A stretch of DNA of 64,000 nucleotides, from assembly GCA_964019055.1 (NCBI GenBank), contig OZ025217.1, forward strand, positions 5,316,617 through 5,380,616, read 5' to 3'. The DNA comes from Anthopleura xanthogrammica (taxonomy: Eukaryota; Cnidaria; Anthozoa; Actiniaria; Actiniidae). The notes beneath the pieces were generated by a model, which had not been told where the DNA came from, did no database searches, and worked only from the letters and a program-made list of their open reading frames with translations. Below, piece after piece: positions 1-12,468 of this stretch (position 1 is its first letter; every line of letters starts with the position of its first letter). The position numbers and the translations under genes were made by a program.

Positions 1-4
1 GTTC

Positions 5-87
5 AGTGACCACGAATAATAGCAAAACTATAGTTTATCATGCACGGCAACTCCAACCTGGACTTGGGACTATTATTCGTGGTCACT
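5..87. repeat. Small inverted repeat
   Basis: AGTGACCACGAATAATAG at 5-22 pairs exactly with CTATTATTCGTGGTCACT at 70-87. It is downstream of the gene A GTPase exon. Confidence 0.6.
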
Positions 88-252
88 TGTACGGAACTGT
101 AAAAAGGAATATTTGGGGAGTACTCTCCCATTATCTATGTAGGCGACATCTAGCATTATTAGTTTCTTCTCGGGAACCATACTTTTTTCCAATTCACCAA
201 TGATGAAGAAAAAAAAAGTATGAGAAAAGAAACTACCAAATGTATTTCCTAC

Positions 253-629
253 CTGTTGGTGTCTCGGTTGGCTCTGAGTTGATTCAGGTTCTCGTACTTC
301 ATGGCTTTGACTTAACATTTCAGCCATTATACTAGCAACACCAACTTCGAAGTTATTCTTCTTTACGTCACCAGTTTTTGATATCTTCCAGTCTACAGCG
401 TCATCAACGTCAACACTAAAGTTAGATGGATCTACGACTACTCCATCTGTGCTTTGTTCGTTAGGGTCAAATGATAATCCAAGAAGGGACTTTTTGAGAC
501 TAGTTTTTCCTGCTCTGTCCTGCCCAATCAGCATTATTCGTCCTCGGTAAATCTCTACCTCACCTTTCTTCAGAGCTTCTCGATACGCTTTCTCAACTTC
601 AGGACCTCGAAAAATGATTTCTAGAGGGA
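253..629 (-). CDS. Roc/ROCO-like GTPase exon of gene A
   Basis: A 377-bp exon with acceptor TTTTCAG before 629 and donor GTAGGA after 253. It is open in the frame set by the last ARB2 exon: the split codon is G plus TC. About 38 residues in comes the Walker A/G1 loop [16 protein letters not shown], preceded by RGRIMLIG, the first beta strand. It is followed by an acidic stretch rich in D and V typical of invertebrate Roc-type GTPases, which are usually found behind ankyrin, TIR or death-fold domains. The conserved stretch before the loop ([20 protein letters not shown]) is also usual in that family. Switch II and the NKxD-type motif would lie in exons left of base 253. Family assignment to Roc/Ras-like GTPases is confident; the exact subfamily is not. 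Confidence 0.75.
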
Positions 630-3600
630 CTGAAAATAATAGAAAATAGCATGAATCGTTTTATAGCAAACTTGGCATGCACCCATTACAACCATGCATG
701 TCAACATTGTCTATAAGTATGAATTTATAGTCAACTTCTTTAAATCTAGGCAAATAGTAATAATAATAATTGTCCATAAGACCGTTTACTATTATACAAT
801 TACTTTCTTAGCCGTTCATCAGTGGTGCTCAAAGTCAGGTCAGTGTAAGCATTTGGATGTGATAGTGGCATAATGAATGGTGCCATCATCATGCTTATCA
901 ATTTTTACGTTCGATTTGAGCCCACGATGAGCGCACGCACAAAAACCGCTGAATGAAATACGAAATTTTATTGAGGAACCATACACGTTTTGAACTTCAA
1001 CAGCGCAAAACCCTCAAATTGTGCATGGGACTCTATACTTTTTATGAGCTTAATTGAAAGAACTTCTAAAAATCTACGTTATATCACATTTTTTAGAAAA
1101 GTTAATTTTTCTAAGGAATAATAGTTCTCAAGAACAAACTGTAGTGGAATTATTAAGCCGGGATAATAATCGGCTTAAGTGCAAAGAATGGTGCCTGTCA
1201 ACACAATATGCCCTGCTGGAGCTAGCTAGAAATTATATCGAACATGTATTGATTACTAAGAGACCAAACATTTGCATTGTAACAATCTCATTACTTTATT
1301 TTACTTTTTATTACAAACACAATAAAAAATCACAACCATGACCGAGTTTTTGAATCGGCAAGAGATTCGTCCTGATTTGCATACAACTTTAACAAAGATT
1401 TTCTCGGCGAAAAGTGCTTTTATCTTGAAAATTTAAGTAAAATTTAAGTAACACATGACCTAACTATCCTAAACCTTTTAAAACATGAGCGGGAGACCTT
1501 TATGGGGCTAAAAAGGCTCGCCATTTTAAATCCCCATAAAGGTCTCCCGCTCATGTTTTATCTATCACATAAAAGCTATAGTATTACAGAAACGAAATTT
1601 TCTTTTATTTTATGCTTTCTCTGTTATTGAATATCGGTACATATCAGTACATTTCAGATCCTCAGCTGGGTACCTGGTGCTGCACAGCCAACCCTTGCTG
1701 TTCCTCTGTCAGTTCCATTTCCGGACCGAGAGCTACAAAAATAGGGTTTAATTCAGAAGTGGTGAAAGTTCTAGGTAAATAGTCTTTTTTCTGTTCCTCT
1801 TAATTTTGCGCATTGCCATTGTGCTGAAGGATTTGAAATGATCCGGAAAATTGAGGCTTCTGATGAACACTGGTATTCTGAGACTAAGTTAGGAATTGTG
1901 ACTCGTCTTTGGACACCGACTCCGGTGACTCTTCCATGCTGGTTACCTTCTGCAACTCCATATCTATTGCTCTAATTGCCGACTTTAGTGTTGTCCATTC
2001 GTCCAGCGTCAAAGACATTCCTGAATTGGTAAGAACAGTTTTGCCACTTGATACATCTTTCTTTTGCAAGTTGCGCAAATATATTTTCTTCTCATTTCGA
2101 AACTCCTTCACGAAAATAACGTATCCTCGGCCTCCTAGGTTTATTGCTTTTCCAGATGACATGTTCGCTAATTTTTGTCTTTACTCTGAACTAGTGGAGT
2201 GCAACTGGGACTAATCGAACTGTCGTATCGTAATCTATTTTATTTGTCTTTTAACTATTCTAATGACATCATATAGTATTTCAAAAATTTCTTTTCCCGC
2301 GAGAATGTTCGGAATTCAATCTGTTCGTACTTTGACCCCAGTATCATATTTCCCATTCCTTTCGTCCCTCTAAAGTATTTCAAGACCACCCCTCCCCTAG
2401 CAATCCCGCCGGTTTTTGGGGGGGGGGGGATAACTACTTCGACTTTAACGACTTCCTAAAGAAGTTTTAGCGAGAAAACATTCTTAATCTTATGATTAAG
2501 TTTCGTGACTGAAACTTCAGTAAGAGAAAAAGTGGTCTCTAGACCAGAAAAACCTGATTACTCTAGTGCAAGAATAATATTTCAGTTCCGTAGAAAACAC
2601 TTCATAGCAGGTAAATTCATTAATGTTAACTAATATTTCGTAAAAAATCGACAAAAAATGTGCAAACTAGCTGGAGAAACTCTCAGACAAGCCAAGGACG
2701 CTGCTTCGGCAAACATTGTCAGAAAAACTTGGATACTTTGTCGTTTTTACTGCATTTTAGATTTTTATCATCTATTTCTTCAATACTTGTGAACCAAAAA
2801 AGAGATTAGTATAGGTGATCAGTCAACCTGTTGTGTACGAACACTGATGTAAATTGGGAACAGAAATACTACATAGATTTATCTAGTGAGGATACATGAA
2901 AGTTTGGATTCAGTTTTTCACATGTATAATTGTTCATTAAACATTCAGAAGCACAAGTCTTTATCTGGAAGTAACGACTACAGTGCTTATCAATAGTCCC
3001 GGGCCTGCTCAGTCCCCTGCGCCATCTTGAAAGGTAGCGGTGCCTTTGCATCCAAGTGAGACATGAGGTGACATTTTAATGATTGAGACATCAGGTCACC
3101 TCATGTCTCACTTCGATGCAAAGGCAAGGCTATACCTTTCAAGATGGCGCAGGCGACTGTGAAGGGGACTATTGCATGCATGCTTATGTGCAGAATCGTA
3201 CAATTCGCAATACAAAGTGTTTCCATATAACATTGCCGAAAAACACAACATTTTCAAGGCCATGTGCCTAATTAAGAAATGTCATGGCACGCCTTGATTA
3301 ACGTCCACCAACTCCATCGCGACGACGATTCCACGTTCACGAACGGGTTTATTGCAAAACCAGTAAATCTGTATCTAAACTTTGATTAGTCAAATATTCT
3401 CAAAATCTAAGATATTCGAAGCCTTATTTCGGAATTATGGACTTCAAAATAGACTTCTATTTTTTAATAAAATAGAAGTTAACATACGCACTGGTTTCCT
3501 GTTTTGGATAGACCAGTGATCTTCATAACCATCTGGTTCATCAAGTTTCGACTCTTCCTCTATGATAGAGTGTAGATGAATTTAAACACCCCTTATTTGT

Positions 3601-6600
3601 TCTTTACTTTATACAAACTAGACGATGAATGCCATACTCGAATTTCGTTGTTATGGATGAATGGATGAATTAGTAGGTTTGTGAGTAGATGGAGGGATGG
3701 ATGGGTGTATAGGAATGGAAGGGTGGATGGATGGATGAGTGGATGGGTTAGGAAATGGAAGGGTGGGTGGATAGATAGATTGGTGGGTGGTTGGATGGAT
3801 GCATGGATGCATGCATGTATGCATCGTTCATGGCTTGATGGATGGATTGGTGAGAGGGAGGGATGGAGGAAGGGATGGTTAGATGAGTGAGTGAATGAAT
3901 GATACTTACCTTTCAATTTTTCTTTTAGAAAACAAAATACCGATTCTTTAGCAAAGTGAGAGGTTTCGTAATGAAATGCCGTCCCTGCGAAGGAAAAAAT
4001 CCAAATAAATAAACAAACAACAACTTTATTTATTTTTTATTTTTTCGTAATAAAACTGCTCGCCATTGTTGCAAATGTAAGTGAAAACGTATAAATTCAT
4101 AATAAATTCATAGGTATTTTCAAAAAATTTTTTTTCAAATTTCGCTGTAATTTTTTTCTAATTTAAAAACCTAGAAAGTCTTTGTCAGATTTGTATACCA
4201 ACTGAATGTTTATCAAGATTTTCTGCATGTTTAAATTAAAATAAACTGCGTAAATTCAGTCAAACCAAGACAATATACAGCTATTACCAAATAGGTTGAA
4301 GGAGTGAACGGCGAATGGCAATCGGTGATTGGGATTGCACGACCGAAAGGAACTGTGGGACAACGAGAATTTCTTCATATTCATACACCGATTCCGAACA
4401 TGGCGGACATACGCGGTTTTCCTGGATCGAGGAGGCGAAAACGAGGCTAGTCAGTCGTCCGTGATCTGTGGAAAGCTGGCTTTTCCCTTAGACTTCACTA
4501 AAAACGATTCTTAATGGATGTAAACACCATGTAAACACCATGTAACACCAGGAACAAAGATGAAGCTTGCACACAGATAATGAATTACTGACTAGCCTCG
4601 TTTTCGCCCCCCCCCCCCCCCCGATCCAGGCCGTCCGTTTGTGTCCGCCATGTTCGGAATCGGTGTATACCTAAAAAAAGCCGGCGCCATTCAGTAAAGA
4701 TCTTACATGGAAAGTATATAGGATAGCTCACGTTCATTTTGGGAATTTTCAAATGAAAAGGTCTCATTTTTAAATACTTGGTTACTTTACCTCACCAACC
4801 TACAAAGTTAAGAATAATTTATGTCCTGGTTACATATCGGATATCTTTAATTTAAATAGCTGTAGTTACAACCTTAGAAATTCAGACGATTTTTCCATTC
4901 CTAGGATTAAAACAACCACCTATGGTAAATACAGTATCAGATACATTGGTCCTGTAATATGGTCCAAGTTAAATAGTAATATAAAGAACTCAGAAACAAT
5001 AAGTATATTCAAAAGACAAGTGAGAAAAATGGACATTGAATATCTCATCTCAGAGAAATGTAAGAACTGTTATTTGTGTAACACTTAGATCATAGGTTAT
5101 GTTATTTTAATTATTATTTAAGTATTATGTCTATCATATTTATATAGACTGAGGCCCGTTTTGGGCGTCGGATTTCGCATGTGCCGGGTCTAGCGCGAAT
5201 GAGCAATCTAGTGTTGAGTTCGTTCGCGTTGGATTCGGCGCATGTGGGATTTCGACGTCTAAACTCGGCCTTAGTCTTAATTATACTTAGTTTCAAATTC
5301 TTACCTTTGTATATATTTTAAGAAGTGTACATATTAGATTGATGATCAGATAACGGGTAAGAGGGGAGGGGAGGGGGAGGGACATTGGGGTGTGGGGTTG
5401 GGGTTGGGTCTTAGTCTTATAATGTATATATCAATTCATATCTTAACTTAGTTTATTCTAATGTAAAGTTTTATTATTATATGATTTTATAGTAGACAGG
5501 TAGACAGGTGTCCCAAATTAGCTTGTACTGAGTGCAAGCTAGGAATTACTGACACATTAATAAAGTTTATTATTATTAATCGCCAATCACCAATAGTCCC
5601 CTTCACAGTTCCCTGCGCCATCTTGAAAGGTAGTCGTGGCTTTGCATGGAAGCGAGAAGAACGGTGAGCTCGCAATGGTAGAGACATGTGAATAATTGTC
5701 CAAGGTTTTAAAAAGGTCTCTATATCATTGCATCACCGTTCGTCTCGCTTCGATGCAAAGCGGGCACGGCTACCTTTCAAGATGGCACAGGAAACCGTGA
5801 AAGGGACCGCTATATATTAGCTGTATATTCTCGTCATACATACCTGCAGACACTTGGTCACAGTCATCTTCACAGTTGATCTTCACCGGTGCGTCTAGTG
5901 GTTTTTGAGAAATCACCCAATTCCTTGCTTTCTAATGAAACAAAAACGTTTTGGATTAGTAAAACTAACTAAAGTAAAAATCAGCAACAATGCTAAGGTT
6001 GGTCTTTCAAAATTGCCGCTGGAACTTCTAATAAGCCTGAGTAATGATTGAGCCTTGTTGTGGTACATGGATTCTGGTACTAACCTCTTTTAGTAAGCTT
6101 TTGATGTCCATTGATTCTTGCCTGGTATCGTGAATAGAGTGGGTAAAAGCAATGGCCTTGATCCTTTTCTTTGCTTCTTTAATATTCTTTAACTATAAAG
6201 ACAAGCATATACCGTAAAATCCCAGTAATACCCCCCCCCCCCCGGTCCGTGCTAATGCAATATCCGTCCCGTTAGCCCATCTCGTGTAATTTTTGTAAAG
6301 AAGCGATTGACATTAGCTTATCAAAAACCTTATACGAACGAATATAAGCCCAGGGCTTACGGGATCTGTTTCCAAAAGGGTTTGTATGACAAGTAAACGC
6401 AAAACCGATGTAAACGTTCTTATGTAACGATGATGATGATAATGATGATGGTGATGATGACAATGTTGTTGATGATGATTGTGATGATATTAATGACAGT
6501 GATGATGACGATGATGACTATATATGATGATGAAGATGATGTTGATGATGATGATGACGATGATGACTATATATGATGACGATGATGTTGATGATGATGA

Positions 6601-9600
6601 CGATGACTATATATGATGATGACGATGATGTTGACGATGTTGACGATGATGTTGACGACGATGACAGCGATGATGATGATGATGATAACGATGATGATGA
6701 GATGATGATGAGATGTTGTCATATGATTTCAAATATTTTCTTATTTTGCCTTGAGATATTAATCAAACTAATGAACCAACAGAAAGCACACTTACGCCAT
6801 GAAGAACAACATTTCCACCATAACTATGCGCAACAACCACGATGTGCTCGGCCTTAGCATTCTTGATGAAATTATTCCAGACATATACAAAGTGAACCTC
6901 GGGATCTTCGCTGCCCTGAATGAATGAAAAATTAAAGTCAATCATAGAGCCTTTTAGTTTAGATACAATGTTTATTGCTATTCTCGATATTCTCACTGCA
7001 AACTAGCACTGAGTGTAAGTTGTCCGTTGAAAAAAACATTTCCATTGACGTCAGTCAAAAATAGAAAAGGTACGGTCTGAGCATTGAAGTGCATTGTTGA
7101 TGCAGATGGCGTTTATTTGTGTACTAAATTTATGTCCAAGTGGAATACACTGAATACATGCCAGCTGAGTTGCTCACCTTCCCCGAAAGGAATTATGGGT
7201 CACTATTTTTGGTTAGCATTTTTCGAGCATTTTCCGAGTATACAATGTAAACTTTTCTTGTTGATTGAAATAAAATTCCGCCATGAGTTCGACTAGCATT
7301 TACGATTGATTTAAAGAAGGAAGAGCTCGTATTTCATAAATTCTCTTGGCAGAATAATGGGAAATGCTAATCAAAATACGATGTCGAATCCTCAATTCTT
7401 AGATTAGTTGACATTGAGTTTGTTCTGAAGGTCAACTCAGCTGGTGTATTGTAGCCTAGTGTTCTATTGTCGTTCTATTGCAACTAGGACATGAATTTAC
7501 TGCCCCTATTTCTAAGGGAGCACAGGGTCACGGAATCATACAAGCTGCAATAGCTGTTATAAGGAATACATGGAAATGAGACAACAAGCATTGTATCGAC
7601 CCGATATCCTCATTTGTATGACTCTTAAAACAAAAGAATTTCTCATTTGAATACATCTGTAATAACAGCTATTGAGGCAAAACTTCATTGTGAAACCTAG
7701 TCGAACAGGTTTATGAACCTTGTACCTTGATATACCCGCCCGAGTCTTTATTATGGTTGCCATTGGTAATAATCACACCGAAACCTTCCTGTAATAACGA
7801 AATCATATCAATATTCTGGGAAAACTAAAAGGGTAGTAGGGATAGGGCAGGGCAGGGCAGGGCAGGGCAGGACATGGCAGGGCAGGGCAGGGCAGGGCAG
7901 GGCAGGGCAGGGCAGGGCAGGGCAGGGCAGGGCAGGGCAGGGCAGGGCAGGGCAGGGCAGGGCAGGGCAGGGCAGGGCAGGGCAGGGCAGGGCAGGGCAG
8001 GGCAGGGCAGGGCAGGGCAGAAATTGCATTTCAACTGCATGGAAGCCAGGATCGAAAGACAAGCCTCTGACATTTGATTGGGTGATAAATTTCAAGATAA
8101 AGTGAATAAAACTCAGTAAGTTATCTTAGCGATCAGTTTGTAAGACGATCTTCTGTACACGAGAGCAATAAGGAATAAGAATAGTCTAAATATCCAATAT
8201 CTAAGCTTACAGATCGGCTTCGGGACAGCGCACATTTTTATACCGCACTATTAGCCTTTGGAACTTGCTCCCGTGAGCCATCACCGCTACTAGTTGTCTA
8301 TGTACTTTTAAGAAGGGACTGAGGAAATTCCTTTTCAATAAGTATTTTAGCTAGGAACTGTATTCAGATTGCAAAAATTGATCAATGATCAAAAAAAATG
8401 TTTTTTCAAAGATGACAATACCTTTTTCGCTCGCTCGATATATGGAACCATTGTCCCACTTTCAAAACTTGTACCCAAGGCTAAACTGAATACAGACAAA
8501 GAAAATTAAAACAAAATAAAACAAATGGAGAGAAGAGCAAAAGCAAAAACGGGTTATCACCTTTCAGGTTAGTTTCAGAATAAAACAGATATTTCTGTTT
8601 TCGGTTATTCCAGGTTTTATCATGCCATGTATTTTTGCGAATAATCCCCTTCACAGTTCCCTTCGTCATCTTAAAAGGTAGCCGGCCCTTTGCATCGAAG
8701 CGAGACGAACGGTGAGCTTGCCACCTTTTTTTAACACCTTCACATGTCTCTATCATTGCAAGCTCACCGTTCTTCTCGCTTCGATGCAAAGGCATGGCTA
8801 CCTTTCAAGATGGTGCAGGGAATCGTGAAGGGGGCTATTCCGGATTCCGATTTTCAGGTCTTAGGTAAACTCCGTCTTGAGAGCTGAAATACAGAATTCA
8901 GCGGTCTAAATTAACCAATCACCGCAAAGAAAATAACGTCAGCAAATCAAGACTGGAAACAAGAGAGCACAAATTGATGATATCTTACTGGAAACGATTC
9001 AAGTGTTTGCGCCCTTTTCTTGCTGGCTGCCTTCACTTCAAGCGCCATGTTTATTCCCATGAGAGCAAAAACCTTTGTTTGGAACGTTCTGGAACGCTTC
9101 AAAGTGAGGACAAGGGGACCCAAGGGATTTAAAATCCATTGTTTCAACCAACATGGCCACCGTGTGATAAAAGCCCATTGTATTGTAGGATGGGTACAGC
9201 TAGATAACAAGTGGGGGTGGTAGATTAAATAGCATGCGTAGCGGCCTTCAGGGGAGTGGGGAGGAGGGATGGGGATTGGGTAAGGGAACAAAGAAAAGGC
9301 TAGTGATTGATTGGGTAATAACAGCCACTCCCATCACCCTTCATGCTAAGTGTGTGGAAGGTACACCAGATTAAAAATGAATAAATAAATAAAAGTTGGC
9401 TAAAATTTCTTCCCACATCTAGTCAACACACCTTCTTGACCACAAACCAGCACGTACTTTCCCACTTCCTTGAATAAGAATCATTAATTTGTCACATTCC
9501 AGTGCATTTTTAGTCATAAAGAAAAACCCTTTGGGATCTTTTGGACCAGCATCAACCTAAATAAGAAAAATATAAATGCTTAGAAAAAATTCAAACATAA

Positions 9601-12242
9601 TTTGGGGGGGGGGGGGGAGAGGGAGGGGGAAAGGAGGATGAGGGGCTTATTTGCAGGGTCTTGAGGAGTTATGCCCACACACCCTGAAAATATTAGAATT
9701 TAGGCTCTTGGGAATTTTTTAGTGTTTTGAGGGACAATTGCAACATATTTATTGCAATAAACTATTTATCAGTTATTCAATAATAAATGAATAATTTTAT
9801 TGGTCAAATTGGAGGCCCTTATACTGTCCCATTAAGGTCATCTCCATTAGTATTCTTTATGATTATATATTATTTATTACTTATATTAATTGATTACTAA
9901 TAAGATATATTTCATATGAAATACTATTAATCAATAATTAATAATTTAAATAATTCATTGTTAGTAGTTCTTACCGGAATTATTATTTTTTCAAGCTGCA
10001 GGTCATTTTCAAGGAACTCATACACATACTCTATAAGAGCCTATAAAAGGAAGTAGAATTATAGACTGAGTTAATATATAATAGTCAACCTTATTCTATT
10101 ACATATGCTAATGCATGCATAACAACAATAAAAAAATGTATAATATGTATAACTGATACCCAGTATCAGCAAATTTTAGAAAGGAATTGGATGGAGAAAA
10201 CTTGCCTAATAGCTAAGCAAAATGATAGCTACTCACTGCTTGTGTTCCTAAACCAGGGGCAGATAGAGAGGCTGGGGTGGATTGGATGGATATTAACCCC
10301 CCCCCCCCCCCTCTTTAGAGGTGTTAACAGTCAAAAAATAAGAATATATTTCTGAACTCTGCATAATGGAGAAATTATATATACTACCAAAATAGGTAGA
10401 GACGTGACAATCAGGCTCGAGAAAAACCAGTTGTGACTAGCATTAAAGATATACAATTTTGATAACATTCCTGAGCCCTGAGCGGTGAATTAGCTTTGAA
10501 CATGCCATCCAAGTAGAAGTAATGGCCAAATTCCACCATGAATTTCAAAGCTAACTAGCCACTCAGGGCTAAGGAATGTATCAAAAGTGTCTAGCTTTAA
10601 CACTAGTTGCAACTGGTTTTTCTCAAGCCTGATTGTCACTCTACCTGTTTTGGTAGTATCTTGAAGGAGCTTTGAATAACATTATCCAACCCCTGCCCCT
10701 GTAAACTTGCTTCTCTCGTGCTCTACAATATTACAGCACAGGGTGTTTGACATCAGGGGGGATCCAGGAGAGGAAAATATGAAATATTTTTCTTTCTTTG
10801 ATTCTGAGGGTTGCACCCCCCTTGGCTGACTTTGTGCCATGCATCCCACCCTGAACAAAATCCTGGATCCCCCCTGATGTCAACCCCTGCACATTATACA
10901 TGCTTTTTGAGCATGCAATATAGATATGTTGATCTATACAGGGGCGGATCCGGGGGGGGGGGGGGGTGGATTGGGTGGCTAGCCAACCCCCTCTTTGCAG
11001 GGTTTAAAACAGGAAAAATAAAATGATTAGTTAATTCCGTAAATAAAAGAAAAAAATACATCTGAATGTGTCCCATTGTATAAAAATAATGATATGAATT
11101 TTGCATTGCCTGGACCTAAAGAGTTGTCCGCAACCCTAGACCTATCCTTTTAATATTTTTTTAGAGTTAGCCACCCCCCTTTGTAAAATCCTGGATCCGC
11201 CCCTGCTATATATGGCCATACATGTACAAATTCTGCTTTGAAATTTATTTTACTTAATTAATCAATGTTTAAAAGTAAATATTAAAAAATTGTTTTTACC
11301 ATTACCTACCTTAGATAATGGTGTTTCAATTTCCCCCTCAAATTTTTTTCGATTTTCCTTGCTTTGTAATACTGAAATTTCACCTTCGCCTTCAACAGTA
11401 CTGTACTCTTGATGTAAGAATTAATCACAAATTAGAATGTATTAAAATTAAGTTGATGGAAACACACTATGTTAGATTTGAGCATATTTTATATATAAGT
11501 TTAATTTGCCATGGAGTTTCAAAAGGTTTCAAAGGTTTTATATTATTTTTCACACATACAAAGTAAATTTGAAAGGGTTAAATATGTTACTTTTGCACCC
11601 AGTAGGATATTATTTGATAATAATGGATAAAGAGAAGTGTGAAGTTGGTTTAGAGGAATCAAACTCTAAATAAAATTAATAATAATAATGAATTAATTAA
11701 TAGATTAATAATAAAGTTACAGTTGTCATTCTATATATATATATATATATACATATATTTTCTAATTTGCAATTCTGAAGTATAGTTGGATAGTTATATT
11801 AATTTATGATCACAAAGAAATATTGTAAAGATTTATATTTTTTCTTAAGTAAAAAAGAAGTTTTCTTTTCACATGCCATCCCTATAAGCCTGGTTCACAC
11901 TAGCAATATGCTAACATAAGCATAAGCATGACAACATATATGCAAGCGCAGATAGTCTTTCATGGTTAGTTAACCCCTTTATATTTGGACAGAACAAAAC
12001 ATTCAGTCATCCATAAAGTACTATTGCCCAGTAAACAGAGCTAAGGCCATGCAGTACTTATTAATTATATTTAACATGTGAGAGATATACATATATGGGG
12101 TTTATTTATGAATATCTCAATTCATTATTAATGTATAGCACTTTATGAATGATGCTCATACTTACCCTTTATAAAATGATAACCCAATTCATCTAATGTT
12201 TTGCTTGGTTTTGCTTTAAAACACAAGCATAACAAATGAGCA

Positions 12243-12282
<40 letters not shown>

Positions 12283-12434
12283 CTGATCTACAATTATTAA
12301 TATGCAGAATGGGACCAATTTTATGCACTCATTTGCATTGAGGATTAATCAAGTCATGAAGATAATTTAGGGAAATGTTTATCATTTAAGTTTATATTTA
12401 GCAAGGCAATGGGGAAAGAAAAAGAAGCTAAAAG

Positions 12435-12468
<34 letters not shown>

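Noticed and set aside
1054..1341. 95-aa plus frame
   Set aside because: Intronic on the opposite strand of gene A, with low-complexity features and no recognisable motif.
7808..8095. Pro/Cys-Leu and Gly-Gln repeat open frames
   Set aside because: Translation of the GGCAG array.
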